Part shown: one piece after another, positions 16,898 through 25,496 of the stretch | Position numbering within the stretch: position 1 is the first letter of the stretch | Layout of the letters: every line of letters begins with the position of its first letter | Origin: Bacillus_I endophytica_A | Lineage (GTDB): Bacteria > Bacillota > Bacilli > Bacillales > Bacillaceae_H | Length of the DNA stretch: 64,000 nucleotides | Reading direction: 5' to 3' | NCBI RefSeq assembly: GCF_026790145.1 | Contig: NZ_JALAMS010000003.1 | Span: 248,001-312,000, forward strand | Program-made: the position numbers and the translations under genes | The notes under the pieces: model-generated | Told to the model about the DNA's origin: nothing | The model's input: the letters and a program-made list of their open reading frames with translations, nothing else | The model's database searches: none

Positions 16898-18169
16898 GTG
16901 AAGAAAAAAGTACTATCATGGTCAACTGCCGCAATGCTTGGTATATCCTTTATAGGGTTCTCTTTTCAACAAGGTACTGCAGAAGCCGAGAGTCTAGAAG
17001 AGCGCATGGATACGGTTAAAGAAAAGCGTTCAGATGTCTCTAAGTCTCTTAGTGAAAGCAAGAAAGAGATTGAGAGCTTAGAAGCAGAGCAGAAGAAGAT
17101 AGATGAAGAAATTAAACAATTGGATGAAGCAGTAACAAAAACAAGTGAGAAAATTCGCGATAAAAACGATGAAATTGACAAAACGCGTCAGCAGATTGAA
17201 AATCTGAAAAAAGATATTAAGAAGCTAGATAAGCGTATTAAAAAGCGAAATGAGATTTTAAAAGAACGTGCTCGTGCGATGCAAACGAGTGGAGGTTCTG
17301 TTGATTATATCGAAGTTTTACTAGGGTCACAAGATTTTAGTGATCTATTAAATCGTGTTAATGCAGTAAGCACAATTTCAAGTGCTGACCGTGATATTTT
17401 AGAAGCACATGAAGAAGATAAAAAAGTCAAAAAAGAAAAAGAAGATAAAGTGAAAGAAGATTTAGGCTCTCTAGAAACGAGTTTAAAAGAATTAGAGACA
17501 TTGAAAGCAGACCAAGAAAAGCAAGCAGCCGAGAAAGATGCATTTATGGCAAAACTTAAAGAAAGCCAACAAACCGCAGAAGATAAATCTTCAAAATTAG
17601 AAAATGAAGATGAGCTTCTTTCAGAGCAAGAAAAAGCAATTCAAGAACAGATGAAAAAGCAAAAAGAAGAGGCTGAGAAGCAAGTATCTTCAGCACAACC
17701 AGTGAAGTCTACGTCAACAAGTGGTGGAGATACATCAACAGGTGGGGGAGAGACACCTCCTGTAGCAAGCGGAACATTTACAAGACCAGCTGCAGGTCCT
17801 GTAACGTCTGAGTTCGGGATAAGAAGCTTAGGAGATCATAAAGGAATAGATATTGGAAAACGAGGTGCAAGCGTGCCGATTGTTGCAGCAGCTGATGGAC
17901 AGGTTTTCCGCTCTTACTATTCTTCTACGTATGGGAATGCTATATTCATTACTCATAATGTAAACGGAAAAGTATATACAACAGTTTATGCTCATATGGA
18001 ATCTCGTAACGTTAGTGGAAATGAAACGGTGAAAAAAGGACAAGTTATCGGCTATATGGGGAATACGGGACGCTCTTATGGAGCCCATCTGCATTTTGAA
18101 ATGCATGAAGGACCGTGGAATTTAGAGAAAACAAATGCTGTTGATCCACGTAAATATATTAATTTCTAA
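16898..18169 (+). CDS. Secreted coiled-coil M23 (LytM-type) peptidoglycan hydrolase
   Basis: 423 residues. Signal peptide about 1-27 with cleavage after AEA; long coiled coil about 28-125 and 165-255; Ser/Thr/Gly linker about 260-295; M23 metallopeptidase domain about 300-420. Zinc/catalytic motifs are intact: HKGID (H-x3-D), a YAH strand, and HLHFE. It resembles EnvC/PcsB-type proteins that FtsEX controls, but unlike EnvC the active-site residues are present, so it may be an enzyme itself. Start GTG 16898 follows GAGGAGGA at 16883-16890; ATG 16892 is too close to it. It lies between ftsX and ctpB, where B. subtilis has no such gene. Confidence 0.85.
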   Translation: MKKKVLSWSTAAMLGISFIGFSFQQGTAEAESLEERMDTVKEKRSDVSKSLSESKKEIESLEAEQKKIDEEIKQLDEAVTKTSEKIRDKNDEIDKTRQQIENLKKDIKKLDKRIKKRNEILKERARAMQTSGGSVDYIEVLLGSQDFSDLLNRVNAVSTISSADRDILEAHEEDKKVKKEKEDKVKEDLGSLETSLKELETLKADQEKQAAEKDAFMAKLKESQQTAEDKSSKLENEDELLSEQEKAIQEQMKKQKEEAEKQVSSAQPVKSTSTSGGDTSTGGGETPPVASGTFTRPAAGPVTSEFGIRSLGDHKGIDIGKRGASVPIVAAADGQVFRSYYSSTYGNAIFITHNVNGKVYTTVYAHMESRNVSGNETVKKGQVIGYMGNTGRSYGAHLHFEMHEGPWNLEKTNAVDPRKYINF

Positions 18170-18208
18170 GAAGAAGTATAAAGCTTATTTTATTTTCATA
18201 TACTTTTT

Positions 18209-18246
18209 AAAAGACATCACACGAATTGACGGTGTGATGTCTTTTC
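18209..18246 (+). terminator. Terminator after the M23 gene
   Basis: Stem AAAAGACATCACAC/GTGTGATGTCTTTT, 14 bp with an 8-base loop; bidirectional in appearance. Confidence 0.85.
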
Positions 18247-18261
18247 TTACATATGAAAAGG

Positions 18262-18291
18262 TACATAGTTTCCATAAAATATGGCATACTA
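18262..18291 (+). promoter_or_regulatory. SigG-type (forespore) promoter of ctpB
   Basis: TACATA at 18262-18267, 17-base spacer, CATACTA at 18285-18291. The -10 fits the SigF/SigG pattern CATWMTA exactly and the -35 has one mismatch to TGMATA. B. subtilis ctpB is expressed in the forespore, which supports the reading. Confidence 0.65.
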
Positions 18292-18324
18292 AAAGAAGAT
18301 GTATGTTTTGAGGAGGAATAAGTT

Positions 18325-19776
18325 TTGAAAAACAATCGCATATTCATTGTCTTCCTAATGATTTTGTGTTTGATAGCAGGAGGAGCTGGTACTTATGCAG
18401 GCCTTCAGCTTTTCAATGATGGAAACAGTAGCTTATCAGTAGCTAGCATATCAGATAGTGGACAAGAATCAGCTTCAACAAAAGCAGAATTTGAAAAGAT
18501 TGAGAAAGTGTATAACACGCTTTCTGAGAAGTATTATAAAGACGTTGATGAAGACAAGCTGCTTGAAGGGGCTATCGACGGTATGGTGAAGTCTCTTGAT
18601 GATCCATATTCTACTTATATGGATAAAAAAACGGCAGAGCAGTTTACACAATCACTTGATTCGTCTTTCCAAGGAATTGGGGCAGAAGTGAGTATGGTAA
18701 ACGAAAAAGTGACGATTATTTCTCCATTTAAAGGTTCACCAGCTGAAAAGGCTGGAATTAAAGCAAACGATCAGATTTTGCAAATCAACGGAAAAAGCGT
18801 TGAGGGGCTTGATCTTTCACAAGCTGTTTTGAAAATTCGGGGCAAAAAAGGCTCAACAGTCAACATTCAAGTGCAGCGCCCAGGTGTGAAAGAGCCGCTA
18901 ACATTCAAAGTAGTTCGTGACGACATTCCAATTGAAACAGTATATTCTTCATTGAAAGAAGAAAATGGAAAGAAAATTGGATACTTGGAAATTACCTCAT
19001 TCTCTGAAAATACAGCAGATGAATTTAATAGCAATCTAAAGAAACTTGAGAAAAAAGGAATTGAGGGGCTTGTAATTGATGTAAGAGGTAACCCTGGTGG
19101 TTACTTAGAAAGCGTCGAAAAGATTCTAGATGGACTTGTTACAAAAGATAAGCCATACGTTCAAATTGAACAACGGGATGGAGAAAAAGAAGGAGTCTAC
19201 TCCAAAAATGGAGAGAAAAAAGATTACCCAATCTCCGTGCTTATTGATAGAGGAAGTGCTTCAGCTTCTGAAATTTTAGCAGGGGCATTAAAAGAAGCTG
19301 GAGGATATCCACTTGTTGGTGAGAAGTCCTTTGGTAAAGGAACCGTTCAACAGGCATTGCCGCTTGAAGATGGAAGTAACTTAAAGATGACAACACACAA
19401 GTGGCTAACACCAGATGGTAACTGGATTCACGAGAAAGGAATTCAGCCAACAATTAAAGTAGAGCAACCAGAGTATTATTATGCAAATCCAATTCAAATT
19501 GAAGAAACGTTAAAAAAGGATTCTAACGGTGCTCAAGTGAAAAATACACAAGTGATGTTAAAAGGACTTGGATTTGATCCAGGTCGTGAAGATGGTTACT
19601 TTAGTGAACAAACAGAGAAAGCAGTCAAAGAATTTCAAGGGGAAAATGATGTGAAACAAACAGGTGAAGTTGATGAAAACACAGCTTCTCTCATTCAAAC
19701 AAGACTTCTTGAAAAGATTGATTCTCATCAGAGTGACAAACAGCTTCAAGCTGCGTTAAAAGAAGTAGCTGAATAA
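18325..19776 (+). CDS. ctpB: S41-family carboxy-terminal processing protease
   Basis: 483 residues. N-terminal signal/anchor (about 8-30), tail-specific protease domain with an inserted PDZ domain (about 110-195, GSPAEKAGIKANDQIL), catalytic Ser in GSASASEI near residue 310, Lys in FGKGT near 335, and a C-terminal peptidoglycan-binding-1 repeat (about 400-470). CtpB is exported to the space between forespore and mother cell and cleaves SpoIVFA to trigger SigK activation. Start TTG 18325 is set by AGGAGG 9 bases upstream. It sits upstream of minJ, as in B. subtilis. Confidence 0.93.
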   Translation: MKNNRIFIVFLMILCLIAGGAGTYAGLQLFNDGNSSLSVASISDSGQESASTKAEFEKIEKVYNTLSEKYYKDVDEDKLLEGAIDGMVKSLDDPYSTYMDKKTAEQFTQSLDSSFQGIGAEVSMVNEKVTIISPFKGSPAEKAGIKANDQILQINGKSVEGLDLSQAVLKIRGKKGSTVNIQVQRPGVKEPLTFKVVRDDIPIETVYSSLKEENGKKIGYLEITSFSENTADEFNSNLKKLEKKGIEGLVIDVRGNPGGYLESVEKILDGLVTKDKPYVQIEQRDGEKEGVYSKNGEKKDYPISVLIDRGSASASEILAGALKEAGGYPLVGEKSFGKGTVQQALPLEDGSNLKMTTHKWLTPDGNWIHEKGIQPTIKVEQPEYYYANPIQIEETLKKDSNGAQVKNTQVMLKGLGFDPGREDGYFSEQTEKAVKEFQGENDVKQTGEVDENTASLIQTRLLEKIDSHQSDKQLQAALKEVAE

Positions 19777-19780
19777 GCAA

Positions 19781-19812
19781 AACCCTCTGTTTTATAAAAC
19801 AGAGGTTTTTTT
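19781..19812 (+). terminator. Terminator after ctpB
   Basis: Stem CCTCTGTTTT/AAAACAGAGG followed by eight T. Confidence 0.85.
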
Positions 19813-19924
19813 TATTTTGTCACATAAAAAACGGCTCTTGCTATGTCAGGAGAGTGGATTTTTGCTAAAATAAAAGAAAGTGTGCTAGTTAGTTAAAAAA
19901 GAAAAAGAAAAGGGGGGAAAGAAC

Positions 19925-21100
19925 GTGGAAATACTTCAAGAGATTTTGCTTGGGCTTTGTCGTCTGTTTCTTCATCCACTTACATATATTGCGATTTTAG
20001 TAACATATTTTATCGGGTTAGCTCGTGTGAAAAGAGAACGGAAGCATTTTCGTATTCGAGTTTTTGATTTTATTTATGAACTGCGTTTCTTATTTTGGCC
20101 AGGGCTTGCAATTGGATTGCTTCTTTCTATTATTACAATAGCGGTCGGTGTAGTCGTTCCTATTGGGATGATTGTACTTATCGGAGTGCTAACATTTATA
20201 CTGAGCGGACCGTGGACGTTTAGATGGCTTACTCCTTCATCTATTATTGGACTAGCTGTTATCGTTTCTTTATTTTTACCAAAAGAAGCTGGGAATAATA
20301 CGTTTACAAGATGGATGCGTGAAGCGGGAGAGACAAACCTTTCTTCTCTTGCAATCTTGCTTGCCCTTCTTGTGCTTGCAGAAGGTTATCTGATTTGGAA
20401 ATATGGAAGTCGGGCAACGTCGCCCGAAATTTTTAAAAGCAAACGAGGTCTTCCAGTTGGGTCTCATATATCCCAGCGTCTTTGGCTTGTGCCTTTATTT
20501 TTGCTTATCCCTAGTGAAGGATTTAGTGCCCCATTTTCTTGGTGGCCGCTTCTTAATATTAACGGACAGGAATTCTACTTTTTCTTTGTTCCATTTAGCA
20601 TTGGATTCTTCCAACGAGTGAAAGCAATGCATCCAAAGCAATCAGTAGAGTTTACAGGAAAGCGAGTACTAGGCCTAGGAGTTGTGACAACCGTCCTTGC
20701 TATTCCTGCTAGCTTCTTTCCAGTCTTCACTGTTTTCATTGTTCTCGTTGCTATTATTGGTCGAGAGTGGATTAGTATTTCTCAACGCTTGGAAGATGCA
20801 CGTCTTCCGTTCTTTTTTACACAGCGGAAAAATGGAAGCATTGTTCTTGGGGTGCTACCGAAATCACCTGCAGAAGCAATGGGAATTAAAGTTGGCGAGG
20901 TTATTGTAAGGGTGAATGGAGAAGTCATTGCAGGAGAACAAGACTTTTATCAAGCGTTGCAAAAAAATCGAGCGCTCTGTAAATTAGAAGTGCTTGATCT
21001 CAATAATGAAATCCGCCTTGTTCAGCGAGCTTTGTATGATGGAGAGCATCATGAGCTAGGTATCCTGTTTGTTGAAGACCACGAAACATCTGTAGGATAA
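19925..21100 (+). CDS. minJ: Division-site topological factor MinJ (PDZ membrane protein)
   Basis: 391 residues: about 7-8 membrane segments over residues 1-~290 and a cytoplasmic-size C-terminal PDZ-like domain about 295-380 (GVLPKSPAEAMGIKVGEVIVRVNGE). This is the architecture and length of B. subtilis MinJ, which bridges DivIVA and MinD at division sites. Start GTG 19925 follows a purine-rich AAAGGGGGGAAAG. The position directly downstream of ctpB agrees. It ends at a terminator shared with the convergent tetR gene. Confidence 0.88.
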   Translation: MEILQEILLGLCRLFLHPLTYIAILVTYFIGLARVKRERKHFRIRVFDFIYELRFLFWPGLAIGLLLSIITIAVGVVVPIGMIVLIGVLTFILSGPWTFRWLTPSSIIGLAVIVSLFLPKEAGNNTFTRWMREAGETNLSSLAILLALLVLAEGYLIWKYGSRATSPEIFKSKRGLPVGSHISQRLWLVPLFLLIPSEGFSAPFSWWPLLNINGQEFYFFFVPFSIGFFQRVKAMHPKQSVEFTGKRVLGLGVVTTVLAIPASFFPVFTVFIVLVAIIGREWISISQRLEDARLPFFFTQRKNGSIVLGVLPKSPAEAMGIKVGEVIVRVNGEVIAGEQDFYQALQKNRALCKLEVLDLNNEIRLVQRALYDGEHHELGILFVEDHETSVG

Positions 21101-21102
21101 AT

Positions 21103-21134
21103 AAAAGACCAATCAATTATGATTGGTCTTTTTT
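21103..21134 (+). terminator. Bidirectional terminator between minJ and tetR
   Basis: Stem AAAAGACCAATCA/TGATTGGTCTTTT with an ATTA loop and T-runs on both strands, between convergent genes. Confidence 0.88.
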
Positions 21135-22011
21135 ACATTAAAAGCTCAATATCAAGTTCTCTCGCAAGCTTCTCACAGTAAGGGCGAAGGGAATCATAAT
21201 CTGTGAAGTTTGCAAGCATTCCTTTGAAGATAACTCCTTTGATTTCATCATTTTTAGCTTCTTCAGTAAGGTAGTTCACAATCTCTAATAGATGACTCTT
21301 AGTTTTAGGAGAGGCATCTAGTGCTTTGATTTTATGTTCAATTGCTGACAAAAGTGGAAAGATTCGTTCCTTTTTTCGAGCACGTATACGATCAAAAACT
21401 TGATGAAGAGTATCTTCCTCAATGAGTGGGTCGATGTTTTTCTCCATCATAGCTTGAACAATGTCGTCAATTCTATGGAATATAAAGGTTGATAACCGGT
21501 CTGAGTCTATTGAAAAATCTTCAATGAAAATTAAGCGATAGTAGGAGCTTTGGATACCTTCTAGTAAGTAATAAATGTCATAAACAAGAAGATGGATGCT
21601 CTCACCATAAATCTCATATAAAAGGCTCTCCACCCAGTGAAAGAGGCGTGTTTTAAAAGAGTAAATACGGTCTTTCATACCCTCACCAAACATCATCAAT
21701 TGATCGAATTGACCTATAATGAGTTGTTTATTTTGATGGACAAACTCATATTGAAATTTAATTTGACTAATAAGCTTGTCCTTAGGGGAGAGATCTCCTG
21801 ATTCAAGAGATTCTAAAGACTGTTCTAACTGGTTTATATAGTAGTCAATAAGAGAAGTAACAAGTTCTTCTTTTGATTGAAAATATAAATAAAAAGCACC
21901 TTTAGAGATTCCACTCTTCTCTGCAATTTCCTGGACGGAAGTTGAATGAAATCCTTTTTCCGCAAAAAGCATGCTTGCTTCTTGAATAATTTTTAGTTTT
22001 TTCTCGTTCAT
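21133..22011 (-). CDS. TetR-family regulator (YerO-like) of the adjacent RND pump
   Basis: 292 residues, long for TetR. Residues 1-~50 hold the helix-turn-helix (TSVQEIAEKSGISKGAFYLYF); the rest is an all-helical ligand and dimer domain. Start ATG 22011, with AGGGAG 8 bases upstream; an 11-residue upstream extension lacks a ribosome site. Divergent from a SwrC-like RND gene, as yerO is from swrC in B. subtilis. Three TGAC-N6-GTCA palindromes in the intergenic region, one just before its own gene, suggest autoregulation plus repression of the pump. Confidence 0.85.
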   Translation of the reverse strand: MNEKKLKIIQEASMLFAEKGFHSTSVQEIAEKSGISKGAFYLYFQSKEELVTSLIDYYINQLEQSLESLESGDLSPKDKLISQIKFQYEFVHQNKQLIIGQFDQLMMFGEGMKDRIYSFKTRLFHWVESLLYEIYGESIHLLVYDIYYLLEGIQSSYYRLIFIEDFSIDSDRLSTFIFHRIDDIVQAMMEKNIDPLIEEDTLHQVFDRIRARKKERIFPLLSAIEHKIKALDASPKTKSHLLEIVNYLTEEAKNDEIKGVIFKGMLANFTDYDSLRPYCEKLARELDIELLM

Positions 22012-22028
22012 GTATACAACTCCCTGTT

Positions 22029-22044
22029 TTGACCAAAGAGTCAA
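22029..22044. promoter_or_regulatory. Putative TetR operator O1
   Basis: Perfect dyad TTGAC-CAAAGA-GTCAA, in the leader of the tetR gene, 18 bases before its start codon. Shares the TGAC-N6-GTCA frame with O2 and O3. Confidence 0.65.
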
Positions 22045-22164
22045 TGGCCAAGCAATTTTCCTTCCTATTATATTACGTTACGTTAATAGTGATGTAAAGA
22101 GGACAACATCTTATTCTTGATAAGTAAGGTTTATGAATTAAGAAAGAGTTAAGAGGATTATAAT

Positions 22165-22180
22165 TGACTCGCAGGTCAGT
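22165..22180. promoter_or_regulatory. Putative TetR operator O2, over the -35 box
   Basis: TTGAC-TCGCAG-GTCAG: contains TGAC-N6-GTCA and its left arm is the -35 element itself, so binding would block RNA polymerase. Confidence 0.62.
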
Positions 22181-22193
22181 AAATTATATACTT
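22165..22193 (+). promoter_or_regulatory. Predicted SigA promoter of the swrC-like gene
   Basis: TTGACT at 22165-22170, 17-base spacer, TATACT at 22188-22193; each box has one mismatch to consensus. Expected start is about 22200. Confidence 0.72.
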
Positions 22194-22200
22194 TTGAAGG

Positions 22201-22218
22201 AATGACCATGTAGTCATT
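22201..22218. promoter_or_regulatory. Putative TetR operator O3, at the transcription start
   Basis: Perfect dyad AATGAC-CATGTA-GTCATT at the predicted start site of the pump gene, 37 bases centre to centre from O2. Confidence 0.62.
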
Positions 22219-22268
22219 AGAGAGAGAATCATTTGTATAATGAAAAAGGGAAGGAATGAGCGCCTTAA

Positions 22269-25200
22269 ATGAAGCACATTATTAACTTTTCGTTAAAAAA
22301 TAAGTTTGCTTTATGGATTTTAACCATTCTTGTAACAATTGCAGGCTTATATGCGGGCACAAGTATGAAGCTTGAGACAATACCAAGTATTACAAATCCT
22401 GTTTTGTCTATTACAACTACATACCCAGGAGCCTCACCAGAAGAAGTCTCAAAGAAAGTAACAGATCCTGTTGAGCAAGCAGTATCAAATTTATCTGGGG
22501 TTGATACAGTAAGTTCTTCTTCAAGGGAAAACATGTCTATCATTCAAGTTCAATATGCATTTGATAAAGATATGGACAAAGCTCTTGATGAGGCGAAGGA
22601 AGCTGTTAACACCCTTGATCTTGGCGAGAATATTGAAGAGCCATCAATTGCTCAGCAAAGTATTGATGATTTTCCGATTTTAAGTTTAAGTATTTCAGAT
22701 GATAAGAAATCAGTAGAAGAGTTAACAACATTAACAGAAGAAGAGATTGTTCCTGTACTCGAAGGAGTTGAAGGAGTCTCCTCTATTGAAACTGCTGGAG
22801 AGCAAAAGCAAGAAGTTCAGTTTACTTATAAAGAAGATAAACTAAAGGAATATGGTTTAGATAAGGAAACTGTCGAAAACCTTATTAAAGGAGCAAAAGT
22901 TTCTTATCCATTAGGCACTTTCAATATGGAAGAGAAGGAGAAAACAATTGTACTAGACGGGAATATTGAAACTGTTGAAGATTTAAAGAACCTTGAGATT
23001 CCCGTTACTCCATCTCAATCAGCTCCTTCAGGTCAAATGACTGCTGGGTCAGTTCCATCAGAAATTCCAACAGTTAAGTTAAGTGATATAGCAGACATTA
23101 AAGTAGCTGAAATTACCGAATCATTATCTAAAACAAACGGTGAGCGTTCTATTGGTGTGCAAGTTGTAAAAACGTCTGAAGGAAATACAGTTGATGTAAC
23201 AAATGCCGTAATGGATGCTTTAAAAGATATTAAGGAAGATAACAGCGGTTTGAAGATTGCAACAACCCTTGATCAATCTGTTGAGATTAATAAGTCTGTT
23301 TCAACAATGATTGAGAAAGCGTTATTTGGAGCCTTATTCGCTGTAATCATTATCTTACTGTTTTTACGTGATATTCGTTCAACAATTATTTCAATTATCT
23401 CCATTCCGCTGTCACTTTTAATGGCCATGATTTTCTTAAAACAGATGGATATTTCACTTAACATCATGACGCTTGGGGCTATGACTGTTGCTATCGGGCG
23501 TGTTGTGGATGATTCTATCGTTGTTATTGAAAATATCTACAGACGAATGGCTTTAAAAGAAGAGAAGTTAAGAGGAAAAGATTTAATTTGTGAAGCAACA
23601 AAAGAGATGTTTAAGCCAATTCTTTCTTCCACAATTGTTACAATCGCCGTTTTCTTACCATTAGGCACTGTAACAGGACCTGTTGGAGAGCTATTTTTAC
23701 CATTTGCTTTAACAATTGTATTCGCCCTTTTATCTTCACTAATTATTGCGATTACAATTGTTCCGATGCTTGCTCATTCTCTATTTAAAAAAGGAGTTAA
23801 AAGCAAAAACCATGAAGAGAATGCTGGACGCTTATCTTCATTCTATAAGAGCGTTCTTCAATGGTCTCTTAACCACAAATGGATTGTTTCAGGTCTTTCT
23901 ATCATCATTCTCATTGCCAGCTTATTTTTAGCACCACTTGTTGGCACAAGCTTTTTGCCTGAGCAGGAAATTAAAACGGTTAACGTAACCTTTAACCCAA
24001 ATCCAGGCGAGCTTGAAGAAGATGTAAAAGAAGAGGCAGCAGATGCTGAGAAATATTTCTTAGATAAAAAGAATGTTAAAACTGTTCAATACTCTATTGG
24101 CGGTGGAAATCCTTTTGATCCAGGTGCTCAAAATCAAGCACTTTTCTATGTGGAGTATAAAGAGGATACACCAAATTTCAATGATGAAAAAGAGCAGATT
24201 GTTAAAGACTTAAATAAAGGGCAGTCGATTGGTGAGTGGAATTCCCTTGATATTTCAGGGATGGGAAATAACTCAATTGAACTTCGTGTTTATGGAGACA
24301 ATACCGAAGATTTACAAGCTGCCACAGAAAAAGTCCAAAATATTATGGATGACCGCAAAGATTTAGATAAAGTAGAATCAAGTCTTTCGGAACAGAACGA
24401 CCAATATACGCTTGTAGCTAACCAAGAAGAACTAGCAAAGCGCGGACTTAGCGCAGGTCAAATTGGAATGAAGCTTAGTCAGCTTGGGGAACGTCCAGTC
24501 TTAACAACCCTTAATAAGGATGGAAAAGATCTTAATGTTTATATTCAAACAGATAAACAAGACTATAGTTCAATAAATGAGCTTGAAGAAGAGACTATCA
24601 CGTCTCCATTAGGTCAGGAAGTTCCACTAAGCGATGTTGTGGAAGTTGAAGAAGGCAAAGCGCCAGCAACTATTTCGAAGCTTGACGGAAAAATGTATGC
24701 AACAGTAAGTGGAGAGTTTAAAGGTCAGGATGTTGGAGCAGAGTCTACAGCTATCCAAAAAGAAGTTGATAAGTTAGATCTTCCGAAAAACGTAAGTGTT
24801 GAAATGGGTGGTGTTACTGAGCAAATTAACGATTCATTTACACAATTAGGGCTAGCTATGCTTGCTGCAATTGGGATTGTTTATTTTGTGCTCGTCTTAA
24901 CATTTGGAGGAGGATTAGCGCCATTTGCTATTCTATTCTCTCTACCTTTCACTATTATTGGTGGTCTGCTTGGTCTCTTTATCGCAGGAGAAACAATTAG
25001 CGTATCAGCGATGATTGGAATGCTCATGCTAATTGGAATTGTTGTAACAAATGCAATTGTGTTAATTGACCGAGTTATTGAGAAAGAGAAAGAAGGCATT
25101 ACAACAAGAGAAGCCCTTTTAGAAGCAGCTTCAACCCGCCTTCGTCCAATTTTAATGACGGCTATTGCCACAATTGGAGCTCTTATTCCAATGGCATTTG

Positions 25201-25343
25201 GAATGGAAAGCAGTGGTCTTATTTCAAAAGGATTAGCTGTTACAGTTATTGGAGGATTAACAAGTTCAACACTTATCACTCTTCTAATTGTTCCAATCGT
25301 TTATGAAGCATTAATGAAATTAACGAGAAGAAGAAGAAAATAA
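22269..25343 (+). CDS. swrC: RND-family efflux pump (SwrC/AcrB-like)
   Basis: 1024 residues with the RND layout: TM1 near 12-32, a large extracellular loop to about 345, six membrane segments about 345-535, a second large loop about 555-860, and five segments about 860-1015. Typical motifs include the TM4 region GRVVDDSIVVIENIYR with the proton-relay Asp pair and a C-terminal GIVVTNAIVLIDRVIE. In B. subtilis, SwrC (YerP) exports surfactin and is needed for swarming; no surfactin genes are in this window, so the substrate here is open. No periplasmic adaptor gene is adjacent, as expected in a Gram-positive. Divergent from its TetR gene. Confidence 0.88.
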   Translation: MKHIINFSLKNKFALWILTILVTIAGLYAGTSMKLETIPSITNPVLSITTTYPGASPEEVSKKVTDPVEQAVSNLSGVDTVSSSSRENMSIIQVQYAFDKDMDKALDEAKEAVNTLDLGENIEEPSIAQQSIDDFPILSLSISDDKKSVEELTTLTEEEIVPVLEGVEGVSSIETAGEQKQEVQFTYKEDKLKEYGLDKETVENLIKGAKVSYPLGTFNMEEKEKTIVLDGNIETVEDLKNLEIPVTPSQSAPSGQMTAGSVPSEIPTVKLSDIADIKVAEITESLSKTNGERSIGVQVVKTSEGNTVDVTNAVMDALKDIKEDNSGLKIATTLDQSVEINKSVSTMIEKALFGALFAVIIILLFLRDIRSTIISIISIPLSLLMAMIFLKQMDISLNIMTLGAMTVAIGRVVDDSIVVIENIYRRMALKEEKLRGKDLICEATKEMFKPILSSTIVTIAVFLPLGTVTGPVGELFLPFALTIVFALLSSLIIAITIVPMLAHSLFKKGVKSKNHEENAGRLSSFYKSVLQWSLNHKWIVSGLSIIILIASLFLAPLVGTSFLPEQEIKTVNVTFNPNPGELEEDVKEEAADAEKYFLDKKNVKTVQYSIGGGNPFDPGAQNQALFYVEYKEDTPNFNDEKEQIVKDLNKGQSIGEWNSLDISGMGNNSIELRVYGDNTEDLQAATEKVQNIMDDRKDLDKVESSLSEQNDQYTLVANQEELAKRGLSAGQIGMKLSQLGERPVLTTLNKDGKDLNVYIQTDKQDYSSINELEEETITSPLGQEVPLSDVVEVEEGKAPATISKLDGKMYATVSGEFKGQDVGAESTAIQKEVDKLDLPKNVSVEMGGVTEQINDSFTQLGLAMLAAIGIVYFVLVLTFGGGLAPFAILFSLPFTIIGGLLGLFIAGETISVSAMIGMLMLIGIVVTNAIVLIDRVIEKEKEGITTREALLEAASTRLRPILMTAIATIGALIPMAFGMESSGLISKGLAVTVIGGLTSSTLITLLIVPIVYEALMKLTRRRRK

Positions 25344-25359
25344 AATATAGCATATTGAG

Positions 25360-25392
25360 AGCCTGTTCAAATTTTTTTGAACAGGCTTTTTT
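25360..25392 (+). terminator. Terminator after the RND pump gene
   Basis: Stem AGCCTGTTCAA/TTGAACAGGCT followed by a T-run. Confidence 0.9.
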
Positions 25393-25496
25393 ATGTTACG
25401 CTCCTTTTTACACATGAGTGAATGTTTTCATAATTATTTTAAAGAATCATGTGTTTTAAAAAAGAACATTCTAATAAGAAGGAGGTGAACGTTAAT

